DNA from: Neolentinus lepideus HHB14362 ss-1
Lineage: Eukaryota > Basidiomycota > Agaricomycetes > Gloeophyllales > Gloeophyllaceae
Assembly (NCBI GenBank): GCA_001632425.1
Contig: KV425570.1
Coordinates: 165,141-229,140, forward strand
Direction of reading: 5' to 3'
DNA length: 64,000 nt
Below, in pieces: positions 34,127 through 46,240 of the stretch. Each line of letters opens with the position of its first letter. Positions within the stretch are counted from its first letter, which is position 1. A program made the position numbers and the translations under genes. The notes beneath the pieces were generated by a model that saw only the letters and a list, made by a program, of their open reading frames with translations, had not been told where the DNA came from and did no database searches.

Positions 34127-34560
34127 TTTGCCTGGAATATGTTGTACATTACCGTATTTATAATATCGGACGGAACTTCTTGGGGCCGATGAATCTTGGC
34201 GCGTAGCCCTAAAACTCCCACGATTTTCCAGCTTGATCAATAGCTTGAGCTTGAGGCCTCTCAATGTCATACGAATTATACAAGTTAAACATCACAGCTG
34301 CCCTTCGCGCAGCCCAGACATGACCGCCCATTTGTCGCCTGGCCCGGCTGTCACGGTCTCTTCGGTGGTGGTGAGCGTCTAAATATTTACACCAGCCGCA
34401 CCAAACTTAGCTCTTGAGCGCTGATGTTACGAATATATCGAAGCTATGCCCCCTTCTGCCAGATGCAAGACACGAGGCGGAATGTCTACTATATAGCTAG
34501 ATCTACGTCCGTACCTTGCCCTGGACCCGCTTGAAGCCTACCTTCACCCGCAAGCTAAGA
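34127..34560. other. Intergenic between WW-like genes 2 and 3
   Basis: 434 bp containing the 3' end of paralogue 2 and the promoter of paralogue 3. No gene, repeat or clear element seen. Confidence 0.5.
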
Positions 34561-37559
34561 ATGTTACCCTGTGCGATACCCACTCATTCTCTCCTTGCTC
34601 TACTCAGACGCCTGGTAAAGCGTATCGCCCACATTCCTCGGTCATTCTTTCACGTCATCCGGAGGACTTTACTTTTCTTTGCGAGACTTGCTCGTGGTCG
34701 GAGCAAGAAGAACAACGTACATGGTGGGCAGTCTGGGGATAGTAATGCGTCGACAATCACGCTGCACATGCCACATGGAAAGGCAACGACCTCCGTCGTC
34801 TGTGGCAGTTCTGTTCCGCAGATAGGCCCGGTCATTCAACCCACCCCACAATCTACCATGTTAAGTCCGGCTGTCACTCCCCCTCAGCAAAACCCACTCG
34901 GAGGATTGCCAGAAGCAATGAAGCTCCATGGATTTTCCAGAGCGTCACTAGCAGATACTGCCAGCATGCGTTCAGTTCAATGGACGTCGAGATCCGGCAC
35001 ATCCCTGCGACACGTCTCTCGCTCACCCTCACCAATGAGCTCCAGAGCGTCGTCTCCTTGTCCTAGCTCATCACATGATGTCCGTCCCCGTACGCCATCC
35101 GAGTCGCGCTTAAATGTACCATCGCATTTGCACCCTCTGAGTGTCTCGATTGCGAGTGGTCGCAGCAATATTTCCTCCACATTGAACCACTCCAGCGCAT
35201 CCCCGGCTGGATGTGGCGCTGTTCCAGTCGGTATGATGGAACCTTCCATATTGAAGCCAATACACCCTGGACGAGTTCGTAGATACGAGAGGAATAACAA
35301 AATGTAAGTCCTCAGTTCTGAGGAAATCTTCTTCACTCTCCCTCACCGCGCACCAGAGGCAAGACATCAGCAATACTTTATAAGATTCCCCCACGCGATA
35401 ACTTCACTCCCCGGTACGTTTTATGGTTGATTAACAGATTGTCTGTATGTTTATCCTTCCCAGGAGTGGCCTGGTCAACGTCCCTCAAGAATGGCAACCG
35501 GAAATCCATCCCGAAGGCGCACTGTATTTCCGTCATGTGATCAAAGTGAGATTCCTTTTCACCCTTCTTGTCGCATATCTAACAATAGAGTAGAATATTT
35601 TAACAGAAGCGGATCTAACTGACCCACGCACATTAAATTTTGTCGAAACATGCATTGCTGAAATCGAAGCTGACATACGCGAAAATGGCTTGAACAGAGC
35701 GTCTAGGGGGGATACTGAGCTATTGGAGGATACCGAGCTAGTATTAGAACCCTTGGAAGAGGAAGACGAGGAAGGCATTCGCCGCACGAGATGTGGTTAT
35801 TACTTTGCCGATCTGACTAATCGCACGCTATTCTGGTTCGACGAGTACGATACTGGATTGATGCTGGATGAAGTTCAAGCGCTGTCGGAAGACCACATGA
35901 GTAAGTAGCAATCCTTTACCTTTGAGCGTGTCCTAGGCTAAGGGACTGGACTCCAGAGTATGAGCTCGAATCTCAGTACTGGTATATGAGATACCCTCTG
36001 CCTGAGGTTAGTGCGAGGCCCCAAGTATACGCACTATTTTACTGAATCATGAACACGTCTCAGACTCGTTCTAGACTCATTTAACCTCCAGGAGACATTG
36101 CGAATTATTTCCAAACCACAGAGCCTTTCAAGAAGATCTAATAAACGAGCTACGGTGTATTCTCCTTCATGCAGGCATAGGTGCGCCCTTTGTCGACAGT
36201 ACTCCAATCAAGTAAATGCAAACAGAGATCTCAGATGCATTCACGTCCTCCGGGTCAACGTCACCTTACAGCTGGCAAGATACGGAACGCATGTTATCTC
36301 TGATGAAGCACGCACCGATTTTATCGTCCACGTCCACGTCCACGTCCCCAACCCCAAGCGATGCGTGTCAGGGATATGTCGCTTGTTCTGTCAGTGAGTA
36401 ATATCAGCAAGATCCATGCGACCTTAGGCTAATTCATCTTCCAGGTAGGCTTATGGGTGTCTTCGGTGCGTCGATTTCTGTTCATATGAAGTCTGGTACT
36501 TACTGAGATGGTATCGCAGTGCATTCGAGGTTCTTGCATTTCTATGGGACAAGGATGGCGCGTCTTGCTCGGGAGCAAACTGTCTACGAGGGTAGCACTC
36601 GTAAACCATCTAGGTTGTTCTGGGTGCTATCATATTTTCTGTTCTATGCCCCTAGGAAGCACCTAGAATCGCTCGACAAGATGTGGGTGGACAAGATAAT
36701 CAACTACGTCTCATGGACCCGTTTCATGGAACACTTGCTGGACGAGTGGAGCGACTTGTCACTCACAGTGAGCCAATCTCCGTCATCATGTACCAATTTC
36801 ATTGATGGTGTCCATTCGCAGACGACCGTCATGTTGACTGTAGATGTGTCTTTTTTGGCCATCCAGAGCGTCGACGTAGCTTCACAACATGCCGGTTTCC
36901 GAGGTGCAGCCCAGATACCCATCTATGTTTCCACTGTCGCAAGTGCCGGTAGTATCATTATTGGCCTACTGTTGACCCGTCATCATCGCATAATACCCCG
37001 AGACGATGCAGAAATAGCTGTATGTGTCAGTTCAATTGGTCGGATTTCAACTATGCTGACTGTCGTCGCAGCAACAGTACTTATGGGGCAAGTACAAAGA
37101 GACTTGGGGCTTCGAATTCCTTGCTATTTTCTATAGCGTTCCTTATGCGTTACTCATGTGGGCGTGAGTACATCAACTATGTCACGACGGCCTTCCTAGA
37201 TTTATGTGCATTTTTATAGGATGGTTACCTTCTTGATTGGATTAACTTTCGTCTGTTTTTCTGTCGATTCTATTTTTCCCGACACAAACCTTCGCGTTCA
37301 CTTACCTTCAGCCCTTGCTTGGGCCTTTGTTCTGGGGTTGATCTTTCTTTACTTGCATATGGACTGGGAAGGCAGAAACGACACACCGCTGAAGCGTTTC
37401 TTCCGCGGCCTACGACTTGTGACCTCACCGATACGGTCCCCCTTGGACTGCGTCTCAAAGCTGGAAACGCTTTGGGGGTTCATGAAGAGCACTCGCCGAC
37501 GCGCTTCTCAGGAGAATGAGGGTTCGTCGCATGTCGAAGCTCCGGAGGAGCAAGCTTGA
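34561..37559 (+). CDS. WW-like domain membrane protein, paralogue 3
   Basis: Start codon at 34561 (MLPCAIPTHSLLALLRRLV). A Ser/Pro-rich N-terminal region ends HPGRVRRYERNNKM, which lines up with PSRVARYTR in paralogue 2. The WW-like motif VPQEWQPEIHPEGALYFRH keeps the first Trp and the PEG turn. Then an acidic stretch (ELLEDTELVLEPLEEEDEEG) and CGYYFADLTNRTLFWFDEYD. The C-terminal half repeats the paralogue 2 layout: FWVLSYFLFYAPRKHLESLD, KMWVDKIINYVSWTRFMEHL, VMLTVDVSFLAIQSVDVA, IPIYVSTVASAGSIIIGLLL, MVTFLIGLTFVCFSVDSIF and ALAWAFVLGLIFLYLHMDWE. Ends VEAPEEQA at 37559. The membrane half is more conserved between the paralogues than the Ser/Pro region. Function unknown. Confidence 0.8.
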
Positions 37560-38046
37560 TCGAAGACGTGCGCACAACTTTTCGAGTGTCGTCTTACTGT
37601 TATCAATTCCTACTACTTACTTTGTCCTGGTCGAACGATCCCCTTCAATTTTACCTCAATACGCACCACTAGTGTGCATTTTGTAATTCTGTATCGATAT
37701 CTTGGTCAAATAGTGTCATATGTACATTAATGCGGCGGCGTTACATTTGTATCAGTAATTTTTGAACAGCATCTTCCTCAGAACAGAATCATGTCGTGCA
37801 CGCCTAAGATTCAGAGCAGTGATATATGTTATCCACTGACGTTAAATAATCTTGCAAGTTGGGAGTCAGCTCGTGCCACTGACACGACGTTGACCTAGGG
37901 TTTACAACATTTACCCGTTCGGGTTTGGCGCCTTCCTCATTCAGCTTCCTCCTTCTCTGGCCAGGCAAGTTCCGTACACTGCGACATTTCTCACTCAAAC
38001 GATCATTGAGACTCTGAACTACTATCTGATTTGAATCTATAGTAAC
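37560..38046. other. Intergenic between WW-like gene 3 and the parvulin gene
   Basis: 487 bp with no gene. Presumably 3' UTR of the WW-like gene and promoter of the parvulin gene; a CT-rich stretch lies at about 37936-37962. Confidence 0.5.
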
Positions 38047-38714
38047 ATGGCCAAAAAAGCTGGCGCGAACGAGAAGAAAGGCAATGACAAGAAGACAAGT
38101 TCGAGTAAGGAGGACTCATCGGAGAAGCAGTCGAAGGTCCGCTCCTCCTGCAGCATGCGGTCGGTGTTCTGGCTGCACGAATCAGAGGCCTGAATTTCGG
38201 CATTGTGATTATTTCCTGTGATCAGGGGAAAGGCGGTCTTAAGCCCGCTACCGCGGTGAATGTAAGACACATCCTATGCGAGAAGCATTCGAGAGCTACG
38301 GAGGCTTTGCAGAAGTTGCAGGTCAGTCTGCATATCCTAATCCCTGCCATAATCTCTTTATTCAAGGTGGAATGACGGGGGCTATTAGGAGGGCCAGAGG
38401 TTCGATAAGGTGGCCCAGGAATACTCAGAAGACAAGGCTAAAGGTACGCATCCATCCTAACATCTATCGAGATTCAAGTGATGCGATTACCTGCAGCTGG
38501 CGGAAGTCTGGGCTGGATGACACGCGGATCGATGGTGGTCGGTACTCTTTTGGCTTGTTGTGATGAGTTGTTAAATATTACGACGCTTTCACAGGGCCCG
38601 TTCCAAGATGCCGCATTTGCCTTGGAGCCATCGACTGTCGACAAGCCAAAGTTGTCATCTTTGGTTAAGACCAACTTTGGTTATCACATCATTATGGTCG
38701 AAGGTCGCCGATGA
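38047..38714 (+). CDS. PIN4: Parvulin-type peptidyl-prolyl isomerase (Par14/PIN4)
   Basis: Starts [20 protein letters not shown], the basic flexible N-terminus of Par14. The isomerase domain follows over several exons: [60 protein letters not shown], and [16 protein letters not shown] at the stop (38712-38714). The conserved HILCEKHS, GGxLGW and FGYHII elements of parvulins are present. No WW domain precedes the isomerase domain, so this is not the Pin1/Ess1 type. Par14 enzymes act in the nucleus and in pre-ribosomal complexes; the nuclear or ribosomal role here is by family. Ends only 90 bp from the converging GPI17 gene. Confidence 0.92.
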
Positions 38715-38804
38715 GGGACAGTATCCCACAGATGTAATATCAGCTATTCTGCGATCCAGCAATCTACCGTCAAATTAAGTTGCAACGCTGGCTATTGGAT
38801 ATCA

Positions 38805-40709
38805 TTACCCGCTCGAAGCGGCCGTTTTTCGCTGTTTTCTCCAAGCCGCAAATTCTCGGATCACAGCCACTATCAGAGGCACAGTGGCAGATGCGAACAA
38901 GGGAGTATAGACAGCCAACCGGTGCTCTGGTGGGAAATATAGCAGTGCCAACATGCCCGGATTGAAGAACGCGCGCGACGTTAGGGTAAGTGCCCGGCTC
39001 GAATGATCAAAGGCGAGCTTTGGCGAAATAAGGGCTGCTTCGAAGGCCTAGTCAAATAGAGCAGCAGTCGCGAATTAGAGAACGACTACGTAAGATAACG
39101 ACAGAGTATGTCACCTGATCCAATGCTGATAACGCGTCTTCAACGTCTCGTTTCACGTCTTTGCCTACCGGCATGTTCTCTATCTGCTCGACGAGCTTTA
39201 CGATACTTCCTAGTGTCTGTTGGGCCTCCCGTGCGTTCTCGTGTGCGCGGCGGCGGAGTAGTGCGTCGATTTGCCACGTCGATAACGAACCAGAGACGGA
39301 CTTGACCCCGCTCGGAAGACGTGGTACACCCAAAAGTGAAAGCAGTTGATGACGGAAGATGGGGAGGATCGAGTCGAGCTGGGAAGATAAGATATGGAAG
39401 TTACCTTGCGTCTCTGGCGGAGGATTGTATATTACAACACCTCCCCATTGGGGTAGGATGAATGAGTGAGAGCGGGTCAGCGTGCCTGGACATGCGTGAG
39501 CAATTCGAACCGAGCGTGCGATGGTACCCGACCAACGTCCACGCACCAGCACTATCTAGAATATGTAACGGTCTCCTGAAGGCGGAAGGCACAAACAACA
39601 GGAAATGTAATATAGGATCATTCGTGACACCCGACGCTGTAACGGCCTCAGCATAATTGACTTGGAAGAACGAATACATCAATTACTGACATAATGTCCA
39701 CTCGGCTGAGTTTACGAAGACTGTTAGGTCCTCAGGCGTAAGCCCGTATACTTCAGTACCATTTACATCGACGGCTGTAGGTGTAAAAGCGAGGGGGGCA
39801 TGGAATTGTACTTGCGACTCGATGGTGAAGTTGTGGAGAGGTCCAAGACGTTTGAAGACCGGGCGCATAATTCCTACAGAAAAAAAACAGTGAGGTAGAT
39901 TTTGGATATACACACACTCAACTCACGTTGCAGGGCCTCCCGAATCTGCCAACTCAAAGCCGACTTGCCTGAGGCAGCGTCTTCGTTGAGCAAAGTGAAG
40001 GCAATATGATACCGGGATGCATATTTTGATACGACGTGCTCGTGCTGCTCTGCATGAGCATGCTCACTATACGGAGAGAGAAGGGCGGCCAGACGGTTTG
40101 CCAGTGTGCTCGAGGCGGCTTGATCATAGGTATGAGCAAACAGATGCAGGGAACATTTGACCCTTACTTGAATCACGCACATCCCAACGATGCTGCAGAA
40201 CATTTTCCTCAACCACAGACTCTTGCACACCGTCTGTCAGCTTCACCCAATAGGATCCAGGCTCCGAGGAGACAGACACGTCTTGAATTGTTACTTTGCG
40301 TCCATATCGCTTATTGTTGGTACACGTACCATTCAAACCAGTGGGTAGCACAAAGAGCTGGCTCGATAATCGAGACCGTAAGGATCGTTCCAGCTCATGA
40401 GCAACTGCATCTGCGTCAACGCCATCGACCGCTGAAGACAGGCGAATGTTCAAGGGAAATTCAATCTAGCATAGCACCGGTCTCAGTAGCTGCTAGTATC
40501 AACGTCTAGTTTAGTGTTACCTCTCTCTTCGTTTGCGCCATGACCTGGCTCATAGGTAACGGCAGACGCTCGATGCTTGTTGTATGCCACCAGGCTGGCA
40601 GTGCTACAAGAACAAGGGCCCAGTATGCAGCTAATATACATCGTCGCAAGAAAGGTGACTCGAAAGGAAGCTCTGAGGGGTTACGAGACCCATAATGTGA
40701 CTTGTCCAT
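38805..40709 (-). CDS. GPI17: GPI transamidase subunit PIG-S (Gpi17)
   Basis: Start at 40709 (MDKSHYGSRNPSELPFESPF) followed by a membrane helix RRCILAAYWALVLVALPAWW and the PIG-S motif TTSIERLPLP. The luminal part includes FPLNIRLSSAVDGVDADAVA, HIAFTLLNEDAASGKSALSW, NFTIESQVQFHAPLAF, LTPEDLTVFVNSAEW, WGGVVIYNPP and IFRHQLLSLLGVPRLP. The C-terminal exon reads SRAFFNPGMLALLYFPPEHR, then a second membrane helix (LFASATVPLIVAVIREFAAW) and the stop at 38805. The two-helix, large-luminal-domain layout matches PIG-S, a subunit of the ER enzyme that attaches GPI anchors to proteins. Confidence 0.92.
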
Positions 40710-41055
40710 AGTCCATCCGAGATTAAGTACAGTAAGAGTGGTCGTCGACGAAGTGTGTCGGTGGTCGTCGACTTAAGACTGATCGTGGGAAACCAACATG
40801 CCCTGAAAGGAGTTCGTGCCACATTGTCCCTTTTCGTCCAGGTCTCCTCTTGTCTACGAACTCTATTCGTGCTTGCGACTGTCGTGAAGCTTTGCAAAAG
40901 GCTTTCTCTCTCTGCGGAACTTGGTCTGCTGTTTGGATCTTTAATACCGTCTTTGTTCAGCAATTTGTGCTATCATCTTGCTCACCGGTCATAGTCCTGC
41001 TGTGCTTGCTTGGAATAAAATTAGCTGCGTCTGGGTGTCTTTCGACTCGTGACTG
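40710..41055. promoter_or_regulatory. Divergent intergenic region GPI17/SNT1
   Basis: 346 bp between two divergent start codons, so a shared or back-to-back promoter region. No specific element assigned. Confidence 0.5.
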
Positions 41056-44000
41056 ATGAGCAATAACTATGGATGGCAACCTGGTCCTGGTCCCTCCTAC
41101 ATGACAGGCGAAGTAAGCCGATACTCGGTCCAGCTTGGATGGCGCTTGCTGAAATATCTATAGAAGTCTCCTCTCTATCCTGTTCGACAGCCGACCTATT
41201 TTTCTCCTGATGAGCGTCGTGGAAGTTACCCCTACTATTCTCGTGATACTCCTATACGAGAAAGTCTGCCATACAGAGATGACTACGCTTCTTATCCCGG
41301 TGATCCATGGAGAGATGAGAGAACACCACCTCGGCCAGGTCGACACACGGGGGACAGCTGGCGCACAGCTGAACAATGGAACGTCCGAGAAGACTCAGGT
41401 TGGCCTGACCGTCGAGGACAGGATACTATGGCTCAAGCGATGGCTTCTAGAACGTTTGAACCTTCAGAATCCTGGAAGCAAAGTCATTCCGATTTTCCCA
41501 CGCGTCCACAATTGTATGATTCCTTCAATCCGTATTTTCCTTTCTCATTTTTACTGACTTATTTATAGTGGTGGGCCTAGTAGGGGCCTCAACGAAAGAC
41601 AGCCTGACCACTTTGGTAGAGAGTTCCCTGAGCCTTCTCCCAGACGCGGATCCGGGGGATATGACAATCCACCCCCGCCGCATTCTGGTGATAGATATCG
41701 CCCCCCTTACATTCAACGTGAAGCATATGATGCACTTCGCCGCTATGACTCGTATCGACCTGGCTACGAAGATAATGCGCCTTTCTCTGGAGATTCACGT
41801 CAGCTAGATTTCCGTGAATATCCGTCTCCAGTAGACGCAATCCCTGGCGGACACCGCAGAGATTCGCGCCCTCCACCACCTAGTCGCCGGCCTTCACCAC
41901 AGTATCCAGATTACATGGATCCCAGGTCAGTGCGTGAAAGGGAAAGATCAGTCAGTGGTTCCTCTCGAGGTGGTCCAGCCTCTCCGTCCAGTGTTCTTCG
42001 GAACACTAGGTATCGCACTGCGGACGGCGGAGTCCGTATCACCTCTGGCACGGAACGTTCCTCGCACACGACCCCTAGCAACATCTCGAGAGCATCAATT
42101 GACTCTACGGGTTCCTCGAGCAGGAAACGACCTAGGTCTCGATCATCATCTATATCGTCTGAAGTACGGTGGCCTTCACGGGGAAAGGGTGAACAAGAAG
42201 ATTTCAGGTTATTGGCTCGCCCAATGGCTGTCGACGACCACAGAACGCGGTTACCTGACTATCATGTACCGACGTCTTTCAAAACGAGCACACTGAATAG
42301 TCCGTCACGGAAGGATGAGATGAAGAAACCTACTAATTCATTATCTACACTGCAACCACGTGCGGGTCCTTCTGTTGCTATATCTCCTTCGTCTTCATCG
42401 AATAATGCCCCTGGACCTCCGCCGAAGCAGGAAGTAAAAGGTATGTCGTCACCCAGTGCTCCCATAGACTCTAATAACATTTTGCAGATATACCGATGTC
42501 TGCACCAGAAGAGGTACGACTTCGAGACGCAGCTATGACGGAACCAAGTCGAGTCAAGCCTGGTTCGTCAAATGTCGATCATCAAGCCATGCCAAACGCC
42601 ATGTCTCGTGCATCCTCTTCGGGGATAACACAAGACTCGACGTCTCCCCAGAATCGCCCAGAACAACCTAGCTCCAATACACCTGCAGAACCAAGAGTAG
42701 ACACACCGATGGAATCTGGAACGGCCATGGAGGCTAGTCCGATGCCGGTTGAGGAATTACCAGTAGATCCGGAGCAGTGTTCAACGATGTTGGTTTCTTC
42801 TGAAGCAGGTGGCAGGCCCACTGGTGTTCCTGACTTATCTAGCGCCAGCACTGCAAATAACCTGCCCGAACAGCGAGACGCTCGCCAATCTTCGATGACC
42901 TCCGCGCCTGGAAGGCAGCTGAGGTCCTCGGATGTCTTGTCGGAGTCCTCTGCAACAACGGAGATCAAGTCACTCACGGGTGCACTCTGTCGCGTCGTGC
43001 AGGTGAGGCGCATGCCCGACCTCTTGTCCCGAGAACGACGCGTGCAGTCCGTGCTGTTCGCGAATCTTGCCATCGCCCCATCTGCCGCTCCGCCACGAAA
43101 TTACTCGCCCGAACAGTATGTGCAAGAGATCATTCACGGTCTCCCAGGAACAGCTCGGATAGCCAAGCACAACGAGCTCAGAAATGGTTTCATCGTTCAT
43201 CTCGCAAACCGTCGGGCAGCAATGCTCGAGCATACTGAAAAGCTGCGGCAGAGGTATCTAGAACACCACGAATACTGGAAGAAGAAATGTGGGGAAAAGG
43301 ATCAGGAAAGGGCGAAGCCTCAGCAACTCAAGGAAGGTCCTGCACCGTCTGGGAGGACCACGCGCAGATCAGCCGCTACAATGGGAGATGCTGTCCGTTC
43401 AGATCTGGAGATGGAACAAATCATCGCTAGTCTAGGCAATGAGGACTTGACGGATGCGACTTCTTTGGCGGCGCGCAACACAGCCAAGATTCCAGACATG
43501 ATTTCAGTCACGCATGGCCCCATTACCTTTGTCTTCGACGACACGAACAACCGCGTTAACGATCCTCAGAAATTCTACGCGCCAAGAACAGGATTGTACG
43601 ACTGGACTCAGGAAGAGAAACAGGTCTTCTGTGAGAAATTTGCTACCTACCCTAAGCAGTTCGGCATTATAGCCGATTTCCTGCCCAACAAGACAACCTC
43701 TCAATGCGTTGCGTACTATTACTTGCACAAAAAGAGTCAGATCGACTTCCGTCAGATAGTTGCGCAGTATGGACCGAATAAAAGAAGACGTGGCGGCAGA
43801 CGAGCTGCGAACAAGCAGAAAGGCAATGCGCTTCTTACGGACATCCGCAGGCATGACGCGGAAGTGTCCGGGAATCCTGGAGCCGGTTCTGCTAGTGGTG
43901 TCACTACCCGTGGACGGAGAGGAGGGCGGCCTGGGAGGCCTCCACGCCGCGACCTCGATGACACGCCTACTCCGACTCCTACACCTGACCCGGAACCGCG

Positions 44001-45309
44001 GGTAAGACCACGCCGTAACAGAGTCGCTTCGCGATACGCACAAAACCCTGATCGAGGTGATGAGGAGGACGATGGTACAGTCAGTATCAATCGAGTCGGG
44101 TTTGATGACTAGAGTACGTCCGCTCACATGCTGTCCGTAGGATACTGAGGTGAAGACCTCAAGGAAAGGAAGAAAACCTAGGAAACCGAGATCCTCGCTC
44201 GTCAAAGAACCATCAGAGGAGGCACAGTCTCACACCTCGACAGAGACGAAATTCATTGATCAGACAGACTTGACTGTACGCCGCAAGCTAACCAGCCATG
44301 CTAATTGGACAGAAGGTGATAAAGGTATTAACACAACTGTCTGCCCAGAGTGTTGTCTGATACTGGTTTGCAGAACTTTTCCTGAGACTTCTATCACAGT
44401 ACGGTGACGACTTCAAGAGAATAGCCGCTTCTATGCCACATAAGGTGTGATCCGCTTGCATTCATAGATATATAATGTTTACCAGTCGAGAAACAGACTA
44501 CAATTCAAGTCACTACCTTCTACAGAAGCAATCTGAATACGCTTCGCTTGGATCAAGTAGCTGCACGAGCACCAAAGCGTTCGCCGACACCAAATAGCAT
44601 GGGAGACAACTGGCAAGACGTGCATCGCCCATATCCAAGTTCTGCTATTATGCCACCTGCGAGACATGATGCACCTTCCACATCAAGACAGGACGGGCCC
44701 TCTGAAGCGCCGCAGCCTCAGGTCATGCATCAATATGCACAACCCACACCTGCGTATCCCAGATCCTTTCAACTCAGATCCTCCCATACCAAACCCTCCC
44801 AGCCGACAACTCCCCCAGTTCCCCCGCCTCCCCCAGGATCGCAGCAGGTTTTGGATCTGCGCAACGGCATTATAGTAGACCAAAGATCAACATGGTTCAG
44901 TGCAGGTTCGAATGTTAGCGGAGCCCAGACGCCTGCAGGTCCATTGGACCCGGCCGGACATTTCTCGGGAACCGTCGACCTGGGACTCCGAATGTATCAA
45001 GGGATACAGCCCCAGGTGCAGTATCGTCCTATGGGGGGTCCTTTGCCGAGCCTGAACGTTGTCTTACCCGGACAGGGGCTCCGGTTTGGATTTACGCCAG
45101 AGTACAATACTTACGGACGCCTTCCTTATCAACGCTCGATGCCCCTGGGAGCGGCCGAACCATCGCACGCACCATTGCCAAATCGTCAAGATGAACGGCT
45201 TTTCAGCGGACAACAGCAGAACTTGAACGGAACAGGCTTCAATGCGTACGGAACGCATCCGATGCCCGATAACTACAGCAATGGGCAGTCTCACTGGTCG
45301 ACTAGTTAG
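41056..45309 (+). CDS. SNT1: SANT-domain co-repressor of the Snt1/NCoR type
   Basis: Long spliced gene. Start MSNNYGWQPGPGPSYMTGE, then a low-complexity Arg/Tyr/Pro/Ser-rich N-terminal region (for example GSYPYYSRDTPIRESLPYRD). A central region includes NYSPEQYVQEIIHGLPGTA. The first SANT domain reads LYDWTQEEKQVFCEKFATYP then QFGIIADFLPNKTTSQCVAY and YYLHKKSQIDF. A basic Arg/Gly stretch follows (RRGGRRAANKQKG), and a second SANT reads ANWTEGDKNFFLRLLSQYGD then FKRIAASMPHKVEKQTTIQV. A Pro/Gln-rich C-terminus ends QSHWSTS at 45309. Two SANT domains, the first with the KTTxQCVxYYYLxKK signature, define Snt1/NCoR1/SMRT, the scaffold of the Set3-type histone deacetylase complex. Splicing near the first frame's stop (44112) is needed to reach the second SANT. 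Complex membership is by family. Confidence 0.88.
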
Positions 45310-45564
45310 CTGGTGAATCCGAGGAACTTTCATATCCGAATCGCTTTAATTCATCCACATCTGTCCGTCTGTAGTCATAAATTGCGTGAAGTGTGTGCAT
45401 CATCGAAGCTCTTTCTGCTAATACGATAATCAGTTTTTGTAATTCGCAGGACAGCAGCTTGCGGACTGATAATTATGATATCTATTGTAGAATACGCCAC
45501 CCAAGGTTGACGACGAACGGCGATGGACACCGCGCAGGCTGCAAAGAGACAAATACGACGCGCA
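45310..45564. other. Probable SNT1 3' flank
   Basis: 255 bp between the SNT1 stop codon and the first hairpin of the array. Weakly A/T-rich at 45420-45490. The array could belong to the SNT1 3' UTR or to a separate transcript. Confidence 0.4.
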
Positions 45565-46240
45565 TCTCGAGTGAGACGGCGACATAAAACACCTCTATGA
45601 AACCGGCGCTATAACAGTCCTCCGGAAAGAATGATGGTGTGTACCTCAACGAGGCAACAATATAGCAACGGCAGTCTCTACCAAGGGACCGCCACATATA
45701 CCCACTGAGGGGACAGAGCAACCCCAATGAGACACGGAGTGGAACCCAGATGGGAACGACAAACGCTCGCTAAACAGTATGACGCGAATGCCTCACGTGA
45801 GGACGCGGTGACGAAAGACCATCGACAGGGTAACGAAAGAAGGTGGCCAAGCAGGCGAAAGGTAATGACGAGCACTCCAACGGAGGGGTTGAAGCAACAG
45901 CGGATCCACAGCATGGACGACAGGCCTCAGCGAGGCAACGGTAACGATCCACAGCGTGGATGACAGTGGGTCTCAACGAGACAACAGTACCAGATACAGT
46001 TCACCCACAGCGTGGGTGACCGCGAACCTCCTCTGAGGAACCGGTAGCGAGTACGAGTAAGCCTCCGCGAGGCAACGATAAGCATCTCCAGCGAGATGTC
46101 AACGACGGAACATGTTTAACCAAGTCCTCCACAGGACACCGCCAACGAGATATGCAATCAACCACGAGAGACAACACACACCGCTCCTAAGAGACGGTGA
46201 TGGTGAATCTGCGAGGCGATAGCATTAAGCCTCCGAAGAG
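45565..46240. repeat. Array of about 17 short imperfect hairpins with differing stems
   Basis: Closely spaced inverted repeats of 3-7 bp arms around 3-6 nt loops. The clearest are CCTC-AAC-GAGG (45644-45654), CCTC-ACGT-GAGG (45791-45802), CTCC-AAC-GGAG (45875-45885), TCCA-CAGCA-TGGA (45905-45917), GCCTC-AGC-GAGGC (45924-45936), ATCCA-CAGCG-TGGAT (45947-45961), GTCTC-AAC-GAGAC (45970-45982), TCACCCA-CAGCG-TGGGTGA (46001-46019), CCTC-CTCT-GAGG (46027-46038), GCCTC-CGC-GAGGC (46061-46073), CATCTC-CAGC-GAGATG (46083-46098) and GTCCT-CCAC-AGGAC (46124-46137). Loops recur (AAC, AGC, CAGCG) and spacers often read CAACGRTAA or GACAG, while stem sequences differ on both arms together. That covariation suggests selection on pairing, as in RNA. 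I know of no family with this design, and the arms vary too much for a CRISPR-like or simple tandem repeat. Confidence 0.65.

Noticed and set aside
35940..35990. tRNA-like sequence with GCTCGAATCTC.
   Set aside because: It lies within an exon-intron region of WW-like gene 3 and lacks a matching A box and acceptor stem. No tRNA gene was found in the window.
45565..46240. CRISPR-like reading of the hairpin array.
   Set aside because: The host is a eukaryote, the repeat units are not identical, and there are no uniform spacers.
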